The translations under genes were made by a program, and so were the position numbers. A stretch of 64,000 bases of DNA, from positions 5,869 to 69,868 of the forward strand of contig CAJUKE010000011.1 in the NCBI GenBank assembly GCA_910587075.1, given 5' to 3'. The DNA comes from an uncultured Muribaculaceae bacterium (GTDB lineage: Bacteria; Bacteroidota; Bacteroidia; Bacteroidales; Muribaculaceae). This document shows, piece by piece, positions 17,840-26,563 of the stretch. A model generated the notes under the pieces. It saw only the letters and a program-made list of their open reading frames with translations, searched no databases and was not told the origin of the DNA. Position 1 is the first letter of the stretch. Each line of letters opens with the position of its first letter.

Positions 17840-18910
17840 TTATAGTTTGTTTTCAAATTCCTTCATCGCGGCAACCAGGGCGTCGACCGACTCCATGGGG
17901 AGAGCGTTGTAGAGCGACGCGCGGAAACCACCTACCGAGCGGTGACCCTTGATGCCCACGATACCCTTCGAGGTGGCGAGCTCCATGAACTGCTTTTCAA
18001 GCTCGGCGTACTCGGGCTTCATCACGAAGCAGACGTTCATGATCGAGCGGTCCTCGTGGTCGGGCACAGTAGCCTGGAACACCTTGCTGGAGTCGATTGC
18101 CTCATACAGCTTGGCGGCCTTCGCGAGGTCAAACTTCTCAAGCTCCTTCACGCCGCCCATCTCCTTGTAGTAGCGGAGGGTCTGCAGGGCCGAGAAAATC
18201 GGGAGCACGGGGGGAGTGTTGAACATCGAGCCCTTGTCGACGTGGGTCTTGTAGTTGAGCATCGTTGGGATGGGGCGGGGAGGATTGTTAAGCACCTCGT
18301 CGCGAACGATTATGAGGGTAGCGCCGGCGGGGGCGAGGTTCTTCTGAGCTCCGGCGTAGATGAGGTCGTATTTGGCCACGTCAACGGGGCGGGAGAAGAT
18401 GTCGGACGACATATCGGCCACCAGGCGGACCTTCGTCTCGGGGTCCTTGCGGATTTCCGTGCCGTAGATGGTGTTGTTGGTGGTATAGTGGAAGTAGTCA
18501 GCGTCGTCGGGCACGGCGTAGCCTTTCGGGATATAGTTGTAGTTGCGGTCCTCCGATGAAGCCACCACGTCGACCTCGCCGAAGAGCTTGGCCTCCTTGA
18601 TTGCCTTGTGGGCCCACACGCCGGTGTCGAGGTACGCGGCCTTGGTGCGCATCAGGTTGTAGGGAACCATAGCGAACTGGAGCGAAGCTCCGCCGCCGAG
18701 AAACAGCACGCTGTAGCCCGCGGGAACGTCGAGCAGCTCCTTCACGAGCGCCTGGGCCTCGTCCATGACAGCCTGGAACTCCTTGGAGCGGTGGGATACT
18801 TCGAGGATCGACAGGCCGGTATCAGCGAAGTTCAGCACCGCGTCGGCGGTATTCTTGATGGTGTACTGGCTCAGAATCGAAGGTCCGGCATAAAAATTGT
18901 GCTTCTTCAT
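17840..18910 (-). CDS. serC: Phosphoserine aminotransferase
   Basis: SerC is a PLP enzyme that converts 3-phosphohydroxypyruvate and glutamate to phosphoserine. The 356-aa protein begins with the family signature KKHNFYAGPSILS. It has VLFLGGGASLQF near 70-80 and the PLP lysine at about residue 190 in IYAGAQKNLAPAG. It ends with the usual GHRSVGGFRASLYNALP segment. It is first in the serC-serA operon, supporting pathway assignment for both. serB is not in the window. The promoter is at 18994-19023. Confidence 0.97.
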   Translation of the reverse strand: MKKHNFYAGPSILSQYTIKNTADAVLNFADTGLSILEVSHRSKEFQAVMDEAQALVKELLDVPAGYSVLFLGGGASLQFAMVPYNLMRTKAAYLDTGVWAHKAIKEAKLFGEVDVVASSEDRNYNYIPKGYAVPDDADYFHYTTNNTIYGTEIRKDPETKVRLVADMSSDIFSRPVDVAKYDLIYAGAQKNLAPAGATLIIVRDEVLNNPPRPIPTMLNYKTHVDKGSMFNTPPVLPIFSALQTLRYYKEMGGVKELEKFDLAKAAKLYEAIDSSKVFQATVPDHEDRSIMNVCFVMKPEYAELEKQFMELATSKGIVGIKGHRSVGGFRASLYNALPMESVDALVAAMKEFENKL

Positions 18911-18993
18911 CCTTGTAATAATTTAATATGGTTTTTAATCTGATGCGGAGGTCGGGCCGCGGGGTGTCACATCGTAACCTCGCGCCCCGGCAG

Positions 18994-19023
18994 CAAAGGT
19001 AATGAAAGTTTGGGAAAGCGCAA
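18994..19023 (-). promoter_or_regulatory. serC promoter
   Basis: On the minus strand TTG (19021-19023), 19 bases, then TACCTTTG (18994-19001), a full match to the Bacteroidetes -33/-7 pattern. The predicted transcript start near 18987 leaves a leader of about 75 bases. Confidence 0.75.
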
Positions 19024-19083
19024 GCCGCCGGGCGGAAAATTTCGCGGGTGGAGCGCGACTTATGATGAGCGCGGGAAAAGGGG

Positions 19084-19117
19084 CGAAAAAAAGCCGCGCC
19101 CGGGGTGGGCGCGGCTT
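19084..19117 (-). terminator. Terminator of the SusC-SusD-lipoprotein operon
   Basis: An 11-bp GC stem (AAGCCGCGCCC, 19091-19101 with 19107-19117) is followed on the minus strand by a run of seven T. It lies 40 bases past the stop of the last gene of the minus-strand operon. Confidence 0.82.
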
Positions 19118-19156
19118 GATTATGGCGGGATGCCGGATTAGCGGCTGATTGTCGGA

Positions 19157-20809
19157 TTAGCGAGCTACTTTGTAGCTGGCGCGGGGCTTCGCAAGGGAGA
19201 TTTTGCCCTTGGGAGCAACGTAGTTGGATGCCTCAGCGGCCTGACCCTCGGCGGGGAGAACGATTACGGCGGGCTGGAAGTTGGCCACGTTAGGATCGTT
19301 CCAAACGGTGAACCAAGTGCTGCCGGCGTTGCCGGAGATCATCGGGTGGCTGATGGTGATAGTGCGGGTAGCGGCATCGTAGGTATCGTTGAGACCTGCG
19401 GCGATTACCTGATCCTTGGTCATCTTCTTGGTGGCGTCATCGGTTGTGGTGTAGTAACCGGCGGCGTTGGCGATGTACTGTTCGGTACCAGCCGAGAAGC
19501 CGGAGGCCATAGGTTCGATGATCACGAAGTTGGGATCGGTGCAGTCAACAACCATATTCCAGGGGCCTTCGCCGGGAGCGTCAGACGAAGTACCTGCCAA
19601 AGGATAGGTACCGAAGCGGTAGGGGTTCTGGAGGCGGAATACACCGGGTGTATTGGTGTTCTCCATAACCGCAACCTGATAGGTGGGAGCACCCTCACCC
19701 CAGTACTGCGCGATGATACCATCGGTGTAGGTAGCCATGCCGAGCGAGCTCCAGCCGAGCGACGAACCGCCTGCGAGCTTGAGGGTCCATTCGGAGCCGT
19801 TCCAAAGAGCTTCGTCGTCGTTAGTGAAGCTGCCAAAGATACCTTCCTTATTGTTGAACTCGATGGTTTCGCCGGTGTACTTACCAAAGGCGTTTTCAAA
19901 CACGGTGTAGGGATAATAGCCGTCGGGGAGATCGATGTTTTCCTTGTTCACGAAGTAGTACATACCGTTCATTATGGCTATGTTGCCATAAGCGGCCCAT
20001 TCATCGCTCATAAGGAGCTGGACACCGGTATCATACCACTTGAGGTTACCAATCTCGCCGTTACGCTCACACATATAAACGCGGTTGGCGTTTTCGGCAT
20101 TGAGGTACATATAGTTCGGAGCGTTGGGGTCCAGGGTGAACCTCGAGTTCTCACCACCGGAAGCCGTGTTGAACGCGCCTACCGCGTTAAGGTAGGGGCA
20201 GGTGATGCGGAAAAGGTTCTTGCTGGGATGCTTCTCAACCACTACGTCGAGGGTTATTTTAAGGCCGGAGGCACCGCTTGTCCATCGAATGGGGCTGAAA
20301 AGGACATCGTCAGTAAGGACAGAAAGAGCGCCGGTAGCGGGATCCTCCATCGAAATCCAGGGAACGTAGGAAACCACGAACTCGTTGGATGTGATGAAGT
20401 AGGGAGTGCTCTCCCCTTCGAGCTTGAAGAGGAAGGAATACTCGACCAGATCGACTACCTGTGCCATATCGACTGCATACTTGATGGCGCCGGTAGTAGC
20501 ACCCTCGGGGAAGATGGGGTCTGTATCGCTGTTGAGCGGAGTGAAGCAGCTGGTGGTTGATACGCCGTCGCCGCTGATGATTTCAACAGCCACATTGGGG
20601 TTCATAGCCGCTCCCGCATCGGCGCGGTAGATGGGGAAGCTGATCTCGGTGGAGTTCTTCTCCAGGTCTACCTCCTTGGTGTCGGAGATGTTGAAGTAGG
20701 CGGGGGGAGTCACCACCGCGGAAGCGGGGGTGTACTCCTCATCGTCGCTGCAGGAGGCAAGAGCCAGGGCCACAACGCCGAGAGCCATATATAATTTATT
20801 GAATTTCAT
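19157..20809 (-). CDS. SusE/F-position surface lipoprotein, unknown ligand
   Basis: A 550-aa lipoprotein: signal peptide MKFNKLYMALGVVALALASC with Cys20, then SDDEE, an acidic stretch that fits the Bacteroidetes lipoprotein surface-export signal. Residues 35-140 (FNISDTKEVDLEKNSTEISF) look like a beta-sandwich domain with the Calx-beta-like or DUF1735 flavour common in this position. The rest has no motif I recognise. It is third in the SusC-SusD operon, the usual place of SusE/SusF-like ligand-binding proteins. No glycosidase motif is seen. Ligand unknown; given the divergent subtilase, peptides are possible. Confidence 0.72.
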   Translation of the reverse strand: MKFNKLYMALGVVALALASCSDDEEYTPASAVVTPPAYFNISDTKEVDLEKNSTEISFPIYRADAGAAMNPNVAVEIISGDGVSTTSCFTPLNSDTDPIFPEGATTGAIKYAVDMAQVVDLVEYSFLFKLEGESTPYFITSNEFVVSYVPWISMEDPATGALSVLTDDVLFSPIRWTSGASGLKITLDVVVEKHPSKNLFRITCPYLNAVGAFNTASGGENSRFTLDPNAPNYMYLNAENANRVYMCERNGEIGNLKWYDTGVQLLMSDEWAAYGNIAIMNGMYYFVNKENIDLPDGYYPYTVFENAFGKYTGETIEFNNKEGIFGSFTNDDEALWNGSEWTLKLAGGSSLGWSSLGMATYTDGIIAQYWGEGAPTYQVAVMENTNTPGVFRLQNPYRFGTYPLAGTSSDAPGEGPWNMVVDCTDPNFVIIEPMASGFSAGTEQYIANAAGYYTTTDDATKKMTKDQVIAAGLNDTYDAATRTITISHPMISGNAGSTWFTVWNDPNVANFQPAVIVLPAEGQAAEASNYVAPKGKISLAKPRASYKVAR

Positions 20810-20833
20810 ATTCTTTAGTCTGAAAAAGTTACA

Positions 20834-22498
20834 TTAAAGAACAAGCGAGGCGTTGGGGTCGTCGGCTACCGGCGAGGGGATCGACGAGCCGTTGGTGTTG
20901 GTACCGATCTGCGGGTTGCGCTGAACCTCGGCCTGGGGGATGTCGTAAAGGAGCACGGTGTTGGTGGGCTCGATGTTGAACACGATGGAAGAGGTGAAGC
21001 CGCCACCGATACGGTTAAGAGGCTTGCGGAGACGCATCATGTCGTAGTACGAGAAACCTTCGCCCCACAGCTCGATTCGACGCTGGAACCAGATTTCGTT
21101 CTGCAGATCCTGGAAAGAGGAAGCGGTGCAGTTGTAGTCGGGGTCACGGTAGGTCTTGATAAGGTTGGTAAGGGTCTGCGCACCGGTGGTAACGTTGGTG
21201 TAACCTTCGCCCTCGGCCTTGATGAGGTAGAGCTCCTCGATTCGCATCAGGGGGTTGTCGATAGCGCCGGAGTTGGTAGAGGGATCGCCGTCGACAGCGC
21301 CGATTTTAAGCTGCGCGTAAGGGGGGAAGGGAGCCATACCGTTAGCCTCGGCATTATTGATGTAAGAGGAGTACTGCGGAGGGAGGGAAGCGCGGATGGA
21401 GCCGTCGCCGCCAATCCACCAGCCCTTGCGGACATCCATAACGGGGATTTTGTCGTAGAGAGCCTTGTTGACGCAGCGGTAGAAACCGGCGGCGGCGTAG
21501 CCGTTGACGGTCCAGCCGGTTACGAACGAAGCGTAGTTAACAACGCCGCGGTACATCGAGGAAGAGACATCGGAATAGGTACCCCAGAGCCAAGCGTTGT
21601 CAGCGATGTTGTAGAACTGGGGCTCAACGAGAGCCTCGCGGGTGTAGGGAGTGGCACCCTGAGCCTCGGCCAGGCGGATAGCCTCGGTAGCGTCGGCGGC
21701 AGCGGCGGCATACTCTGTTTTGAACAGGTTGGCGCGGGCGCGGAGACCGTAGCATACAGCCTCGTTGACGAAGGTCTTGACGATGGCGGCCTCAGCCTGC
21801 GACTGACGGTTGTAACCCTCGGCGTCAGCCTCGTGGAGGTACTGGATCGCCGTGGTCAGGTCGCCGATGATCTGGTTGTAGAGCTGCTCGGCGGTAGCGC
21901 GGGGGCAACCCTCGGCGGGAGCCGTGGTCATGTTCTTCTCGGTGAGGATGGGAACGGTGAGCGCGTTGGGGTTGGCGGCGTAGGTGAACTGGTACATCTG
22001 CGCGAGGTTGAAGTAGGCCCACGAGCGGAACGCGAGAGCCTGGCCGCAGAAGTACTTGGTCAGGGGTTCGGTGGGTTCAACGTTGAGGAGCACCGAGTTG
22101 GCCGAGTGGATCAGGTTGTAGAAGGTATACCAGAACTCAAGGTTGAGGTAGTAACGGCCGTTGAAGTCCTCCAGTTCGAGGGCTGGCTGGTACTGCTGGT
22201 AGTTACCGAGGTTCGAGGGCATGTCCATGCCTCGGGTGTCGGTAGAAATCATAATCGAGGGGTAGCCGAAGTCGATGTGCACGTTGCCCCAGCCGTTGCT
22301 GAGAGCTGCGGGAGCGACCATCGAGGGGAGAGTGGCCACACTGGCGGCGGCCATCGAGGGATCGTTCTTGATTACCTCGCTTTTCTGTTCCTCAGTGACG
22401 ATGTTGCTCTTGGGCTCCTGGTCCAGGTCGAGACACCCGGTGAAGGCGAAGCCTGAGAGCGCCAGCGCGCAGGACAGATATATATTCGTCTTTTTCAT
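20834..22498 (-). CDS. SusD/RagB-family outer-membrane lipoprotein
   Basis: The 554-aa SusD-like lid protein sits on the TonB-dependent SusC barrel and captures ligand at the cell surface. Lipobox at FTGC with Cys22, followed by LDLDQEP. TPR-like helices carry the family signatures SWAYFNLAQMYQFTY, LTEKN and, near the C-terminus, EIWFQRRIELWGEGFSYYDMMRLRKPL (residues about 485-511) followed by IPQAEVQRNPQI. It lies 33 bases downstream of susC and 24 upstream of the lipoprotein gene. Ligand type cannot be read from sequence; SusD proteins serve both glycan and peptide (RagB) systems. Confidence 0.95.
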   Translation of the reverse strand: MKKTNIYLSCALALSGFAFTGCLDLDQEPKSNIVTEEQKSEVIKNDPSMAAASVATLPSMVAPAALSNGWGNVHIDFGYPSIMISTDTRGMDMPSNLGNYQQYQPALELEDFNGRYYLNLEFWYTFYNLIHSANSVLLNVEPTEPLTKYFCGQALAFRSWAYFNLAQMYQFTYAANPNALTVPILTEKNMTTAPAEGCPRATAEQLYNQIIGDLTTAIQYLHEADAEGYNRQSQAEAAIVKTFVNEAVCYGLRARANLFKTEYAAAAADATEAIRLAEAQGATPYTREALVEPQFYNIADNAWLWGTYSDVSSSMYRGVVNYASFVTGWTVNGYAAAGFYRCVNKALYDKIPVMDVRKGWWIGGDGSIRASLPPQYSSYINNAEANGMAPFPPYAQLKIGAVDGDPSTNSGAIDNPLMRIEELYLIKAEGEGYTNVTTGAQTLTNLIKTYRDPDYNCTASSFQDLQNEIWFQRRIELWGEGFSYYDMMRLRKPLNRIGGGFTSSIVFNIEPTNTVLLYDIPQAEVQRNPQIGTNTNGSSIPSPVADDPNASLVL

Positions 22499-22531
22499 TG
22501 TTACTTGTGGTATCTAATAGTTAAACCCGGA

Positions 22532-25500
22532 TTAGAACACTACTTTCAGACCGCCGGAGATGTTGCGGATGATCGAGTAGTCGCCGGTACCGGCGGAAAC
22601 GAAGCTCATACGGGGGTCGAGACCCTTGCGAGCGCTCCAGAGAGCCACATTGTCGGCGGCGCCGTAAACGCGGATGCTCTCGATACCGATCTTCTTGGTC
22701 CACTTCGAGGGGAAGGTGTAACCGAGGGTGATGTTGTTAAGCGACAGATAGTTCGACGACACCAGGAGGAAAGTGGTGGTCTGGGTGCCGAGGTTGTACT
22801 TCTCCATCGAGTTGAGGGCCGGGATGTCGGTGTTACGGTTGGAGGGGGTCCATGCGTTGAGCATATCCTTGTGCCAGTTCTGACCGATCACGTCGCTCTC
22901 ACCGCCGTAGATGTAACGGCCGTAAGCCTCGTCGTAGGTGCGGCCGCCGAGCTGGAAGCTGAAGGCAACCGAAAGGTCGACGCCGTAGGCCTGGATGCTG
23001 GTGCCGAAGCCGCCGTAGAAGGTGGGGAGCACGTTGCCGGTTTCCTTCATATTGGTGTCGGCAGCAAGGTCATAGTTCTCGGTCTTGTACTCCTTGCCAT
23101 AGATCGCGTTGCCGTCAGCGTCGGTGCCGACAGTCTCGCGGGCCCAGAAGAGGGCGGCGCCGTTGTCGGGGTTAACGCCTGCATAGTCAACCATGTAGAA
23201 GTTGTAGAGCGAGGAACCCTCCTTGAGGATACGCATGCCGGAAATCATCTGGCCGCCCAGGTCGGGGTGGAGCTTGATGATCTTGTTCTTGAGGTAGGTA
23301 CCGTTGACATTGATGTCCCAGGTGATGTTCTTGGTGTTGATGGGGCGGTAGTTGAGCTCGAACTCAAGACCCGAGTTACGCATCGAACCAACGTTCATCG
23401 GCACGGAGGTGTAACCGTTCGAGGGAGCCACGGGCTTCATATAGAGCATATCCTTGGTTTCGCGGAGGAAGTACTCGATGGTACCCGAGAGTTTGCCCTG
23501 CCAGAAGCTGAAGTCGATACCGGCGTTCCAGGCGTTGGAGGTCTCCCAGGTGAGGTCGGGGTTACCCTTCTGCACGAGCTGGCCGTCGGACCAGGTCTGC
23601 GAGCCGGAGATTCCGTAGATGTCGGTGTAGTAGTAGCCGTACGACATACCGGGAGCGAGGTTGTCGTTACCCTGCTGACCGAAGGAGAACTTCACCTTCA
23701 GGAGGTCGAGCCAGGTGGCGGCGGGCTGCATGAACGATTCCTTGGCGGCGTCCCAAGCGGCCGACACCGAGAAGAAGTCACCCCAGCGGTGGTCGGGATG
23801 GAAGTGAGAGGAAGCGTCGCGGCGGTAGGAGACGCTGGCGAAGTAGCGCGAGTCGTAGTCGTAGTTCAGACGGCCGAAGAAACCGCGGGTCGAGTAGCCT
23901 ACAGCGGCGCCGGAACCGGTGCGGTTCTCGTCGTTGAGGGTGTTGCTGACAGCCCAGTTGTTGGGGTCGTAGAGGTGGTAACCCATAGCGGTAACCGATT
24001 CGGAGTTCTGCTCATAGGTTTCATAGCCGACCATGATGTCGCCGTGGTGAACGTCGTTGAAGGTGCGGCGGTAGGTGCCGAGGAACTGGAGGTTGAGGCC
24101 GCTCAGACGGCGGAACTGCTGCTGGGCGAGACCACCGTTGGACTTAACCGAACCGTAGAGGGGCGACATGATCACATGTTCGCGGGTATTGTCGAGGAAG
24201 TAGCCGACGTTGCCGGTGATGTTGAGGTTCTCGATAGGAGTGATGGTGGCGCCCCACTTGGCGTCGAGCACGTCCATGAGAGTCTCATTAGTGTCGTAAA
24301 CGAAGCCCGAGGCGGGGTTCGAGCCCGACATGAAGTTACGGTTGGCACCGGGGAAGTAGGTGTTGTTGTCACCGTAGTCGTAGATGGGGTGGCCGGTGGC
24401 GCGGTCGGTGAGGATCTTGCCGTTGCCGTCGCGGATGAACATCGGGTAAACGGGACCCATGTTGTCAACGATGAAGAAGGCGTTCGACACGTTCTGTGTG
24501 CCGGAGTCCTGGCCGGTGGGGGCCTTCATATCGACGTGGTTGAACGAGAGCGAGGCGTTGAGCTTGAGCCACTTCTTGGCCTGGTACTCGGCGGTAACGC
24601 GCGAGGAGAGGCGGTTGTAGTTCGAGTTCTCGATGATACCTTCGTCGCCGAGGTAACCAACGGAAGCGTAGTAGCGGAAGCGCTCCGTGCCGCCGCGAAC
24701 CGAGAGGTTGTACTCCTGGCGGAGGCCGTGGATGAAGGTGTTGTCATACCAGCTGTCGGGGCGCACGAGGTTCTGCGAGATAATCTCGCCGGTCTCGGAG
24801 TTGCGGGTGGTGATGACGTTGCCGAGGGTGGCGTTGGGGTTGAGCTTGCCGTTGGTGCCGACAATCTGCTGGCCGGCGGGTACGTTCCAAATCTGGTAGC
24901 CCGAACCGAAAGCGGTGTAGAGCGCGTTGTTGGCGGCGATGTGGGCGGCGTTGCTGTCGAGACCCTGGCCCCAGGCGTAGCCGTTGCGGAGGGCGGTGTA
25001 CGCCATCTCGGTGTAGAGCTCGGGCGACTTGATAACGTCGTAGCCCTTCACCTGGCGGGAGTTGGAACCCCAGCGGGCGTCGAAGGTGATCACGGCGTCA
25101 CCCTCGCCACCCTTCTTGGTGGTGATAAGGATCACACCGTTGGCACCGCGGGCACCGTAAAGGGCGGCGGCGGCGGCGTCCTTCAGGACGGTCATCGACT
25201 CGATGTCCATGGTGTTAAGCGAAGCGATGTCGCCGTCAAAGGGCATGCCGTCGACCACATAGAGAGGGGTCGAAGAGCCGTTGATCGAACCGATACCACG
25301 GATGCGCACCGAGGGGGAGGTACCGGGCTGGCCGTTGGTGGTGAGCACCTGCACGCCGGAAACAGTACCGGCGAGAGCCGACACGGCGTCGGTCACGAGG
25401 CGCCCTTCGATCTGGTCGGCCTTCACTACGGACGCCGAACCGGTATATGCTGACTTTTTGGCGGTACCATATGCGACAACCATCACCTCGTCGAGGTTGG

Positions 25501-25792
25501 TGGCGCTTTCAGTAAGGGCGACCTTGACACCGTTCTCAGCCTTCACGGTCTGCGGCGCCATGCCGACATAGGTAACCTGGAGCTGGGTGACCTTTGCGGG
25601 GATGGTCAGCGAGAACTGACCGTCGATGTCGGTGGCAGTACCTTGACCGCCCCCCACAGGGTGCACTGTAGCTCCCACGATAGGCTCGTCATCAGCGGCG
25701 GACACGACGGTGCCGGTGATGGTGCGTGTCTGGGCGGTCATCGTAACCGCTGCCAGCAGCAGAGCCGTCAGTAATAGAAACAGCTTTTTCAT
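22532..25792 (-). CDS. SusC/RagA-family TonB-linked outer-membrane transporter
   Basis: A 1086-aa TonB-dependent importer. Signal peptide to about residue 20; a carboxypeptidase-D-like regulatory domain at 22-105 (ITGTVVSAADDEPIVGATV); the plug domain from about 110 with SVRIRGIGSIN, PLYVVDGMPFDGD and ALYGARGANGVILITTKKG; then a 22-strand barrel ending in aromatic GGLKVVF. No N-terminal signal-transduction extension is present, so it is not wired to an ECF anti-sigma in the usual way. It is first in a three-gene operon with SusD and a lipoprotein, and divergent from a secreted subtilase over a 771-bp gap. Confidence 0.96.
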   Translation of the reverse strand: MKKLFLLLTALLLAAVTMTAQTRTITGTVVSAADDEPIVGATVHPVGGGQGTATDIDGQFSLTIPAKVTQLQVTYVGMAPQTVKAENGVKVALTESATNLDEVMVVAYGTAKKSAYTGSASVVKADQIEGRLVTDAVSALAGTVSGVQVLTTNGQPGTSPSVRIRGIGSINGSSTPLYVVDGMPFDGDIASLNTMDIESMTVLKDAAAAALYGARGANGVILITTKKGGEGDAVITFDARWGSNSRQVKGYDVIKSPELYTEMAYTALRNGYAWGQGLDSNAAHIAANNALYTAFGSGYQIWNVPAGQQIVGTNGKLNPNATLGNVITTRNSETGEIISQNLVRPDSWYDNTFIHGLRQEYNLSVRGGTERFRYYASVGYLGDEGIIENSNYNRLSSRVTAEYQAKKWLKLNASLSFNHVDMKAPTGQDSGTQNVSNAFFIVDNMGPVYPMFIRDGNGKILTDRATGHPIYDYGDNNTYFPGANRNFMSGSNPASGFVYDTNETLMDVLDAKWGATITPIENLNITGNVGYFLDNTREHVIMSPLYGSVKSNGGLAQQQFRRLSGLNLQFLGTYRRTFNDVHHGDIMVGYETYEQNSESVTAMGYHLYDPNNWAVSNTLNDENRTGSGAAVGYSTRGFFGRLNYDYDSRYFASVSYRRDASSHFHPDHRWGDFFSVSAAWDAAKESFMQPAATWLDLLKVKFSFGQQGNDNLAPGMSYGYYYTDIYGISGSQTWSDGQLVQKGNPDLTWETSNAWNAGIDFSFWQGKLSGTIEYFLRETKDMLYMKPVAPSNGYTSVPMNVGSMRNSGLEFELNYRPINTKNITWDINVNGTYLKNKIIKLHPDLGGQMISGMRILKEGSSLYNFYMVDYAGVNPDNGAALFWARETVGTDADGNAIYGKEYKTENYDLAADTNMKETGNVLPTFYGGFGTSIQAYGVDLSVAFSFQLGGRTYDEAYGRYIYGGESDVIGQNWHKDMLNAWTPSNRNTDIPALNSMEKYNLGTQTTTFLLVSSNYLSLNNITLGYTFPSKWTKKIGIESIRVYGAADNVALWSARKGLDPRMSFVSAGTGDYSIIRNISGGLKVVF

Positions 25793-26035
25793 ACACTTTT
25801 ATTTGTTAAACTTATAAATTCTGATGTCCTGAAGCGCCGGGGGCGCGATAGAAATGGTTTGAGCGAAATCGGTTGAAAGCCGTCCGCGGAGCGGGGCGGG
25901 CTGGTTAAAAAATCAAACTTTAAGTTGCCTGAAATTAAAATCTCATCATCTGATGCGCGAGCAACCGCTTACACAACCGCCGAAAGACCTCCGTCAATCG
26001 AGCGGATTGTCACGTCTAATTGCTACCGCATTGTG

Positions 26036-26043
26036 CAAAGTTA
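26036..26043 (-). promoter_or_regulatory. -7 element for the SusC operon
   Basis: On the minus strand this is TAACTTTG, a full -7 match. No TTG lies at the usual -33 spacing, which may mean activator dependence. A start near 26029 would give susC a leader of about 235 bases, long enough for post-transcriptional control. Confidence 0.55.
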
Positions 26044-26429
26044 AAACAAAAAGTCAAAAAAATAAACACTTTAAAAGAAATTTTGCTCGACTTTAAGCTA
26101 AAAAATCTTCATGCCGTAAAACATATTTTAAAAGCATATCGGGCGGCGGTGCTGTGGTTCAACGTTTTACGAGCTTGATACGATGAATAATTATCCAAAA
26201 CGCATAATCGAGACCGAGAGTATGCGTTAATAAAAGTTAAATACCGATTTCAGGGAGGGTCTGGAAGCGGGAAACAGGCATAGCGGGAGATGTGGGTTCG
26301 GGCCGAAGAAGGAAAAGCGGGACACGGGAAGCCGCGGCCCTCCTCAATAGAAAAAAGCTACCAGAACAACCTGATCAGTTCGCGCCTCTATATTAAATAA
26401 AGTGAAAAAGACGGGAGATTAACGGGCAA

Positions 26430-26464
26430 AATGACCGTCATTAACCAACTTTTTATTACCTTTG
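26430..26464 (+). promoter_or_regulatory. Subtilase promoter with a palindromic -33 region
   Basis: TACCTTTG at 26457-26464 matches the -7 consensus. In place of a -33 TTG there is a perfect 6-bp inverted repeat around one base (AATGAC-C-GTCATT, 26430-26442), a plausible activator or repressor site. The predicted leader is about 95 bases. Confidence 0.5.
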
Positions 26465-26563
26465 CAATTAGTACGCCCCATTTCGCGAGCCTTTTGACAC
26501 CGGTCGCGAACCCCGGGGGCACTTTCCAACGCTATCAACAAACCATTCCTAATAGAAATCAGA

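Larger units (their letters stand above)
25793..26563. other. Long AT-richer intergenic region between susC and the subtilase
   Basis: About 770 bases with no credible gene. It is visibly more AT-rich than its surroundings at 26040-26250 and 26340-26470. It holds a minus-strand -7 element (26036-26043), a plus-strand -7 element (26457-26464) and a small palindrome (26430-26442). No regulator gene (HTCS, SusR or ECF sigma/anti-sigma) is within it. Confidence 0.7.

Noticed and set aside
18911..18993. Riboswitch in the serC leader
   Set aside because: The ~75-base leader shows no recognisable aptamer or terminator/antiterminator pair.
22505..25453. Very long open frame on the plus strand across the susC gene
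   Set aside because: It is the antisense shadow of susC, caused by high G+C and codon bias; its product is Val/Gly/His-rich with no family sequence.
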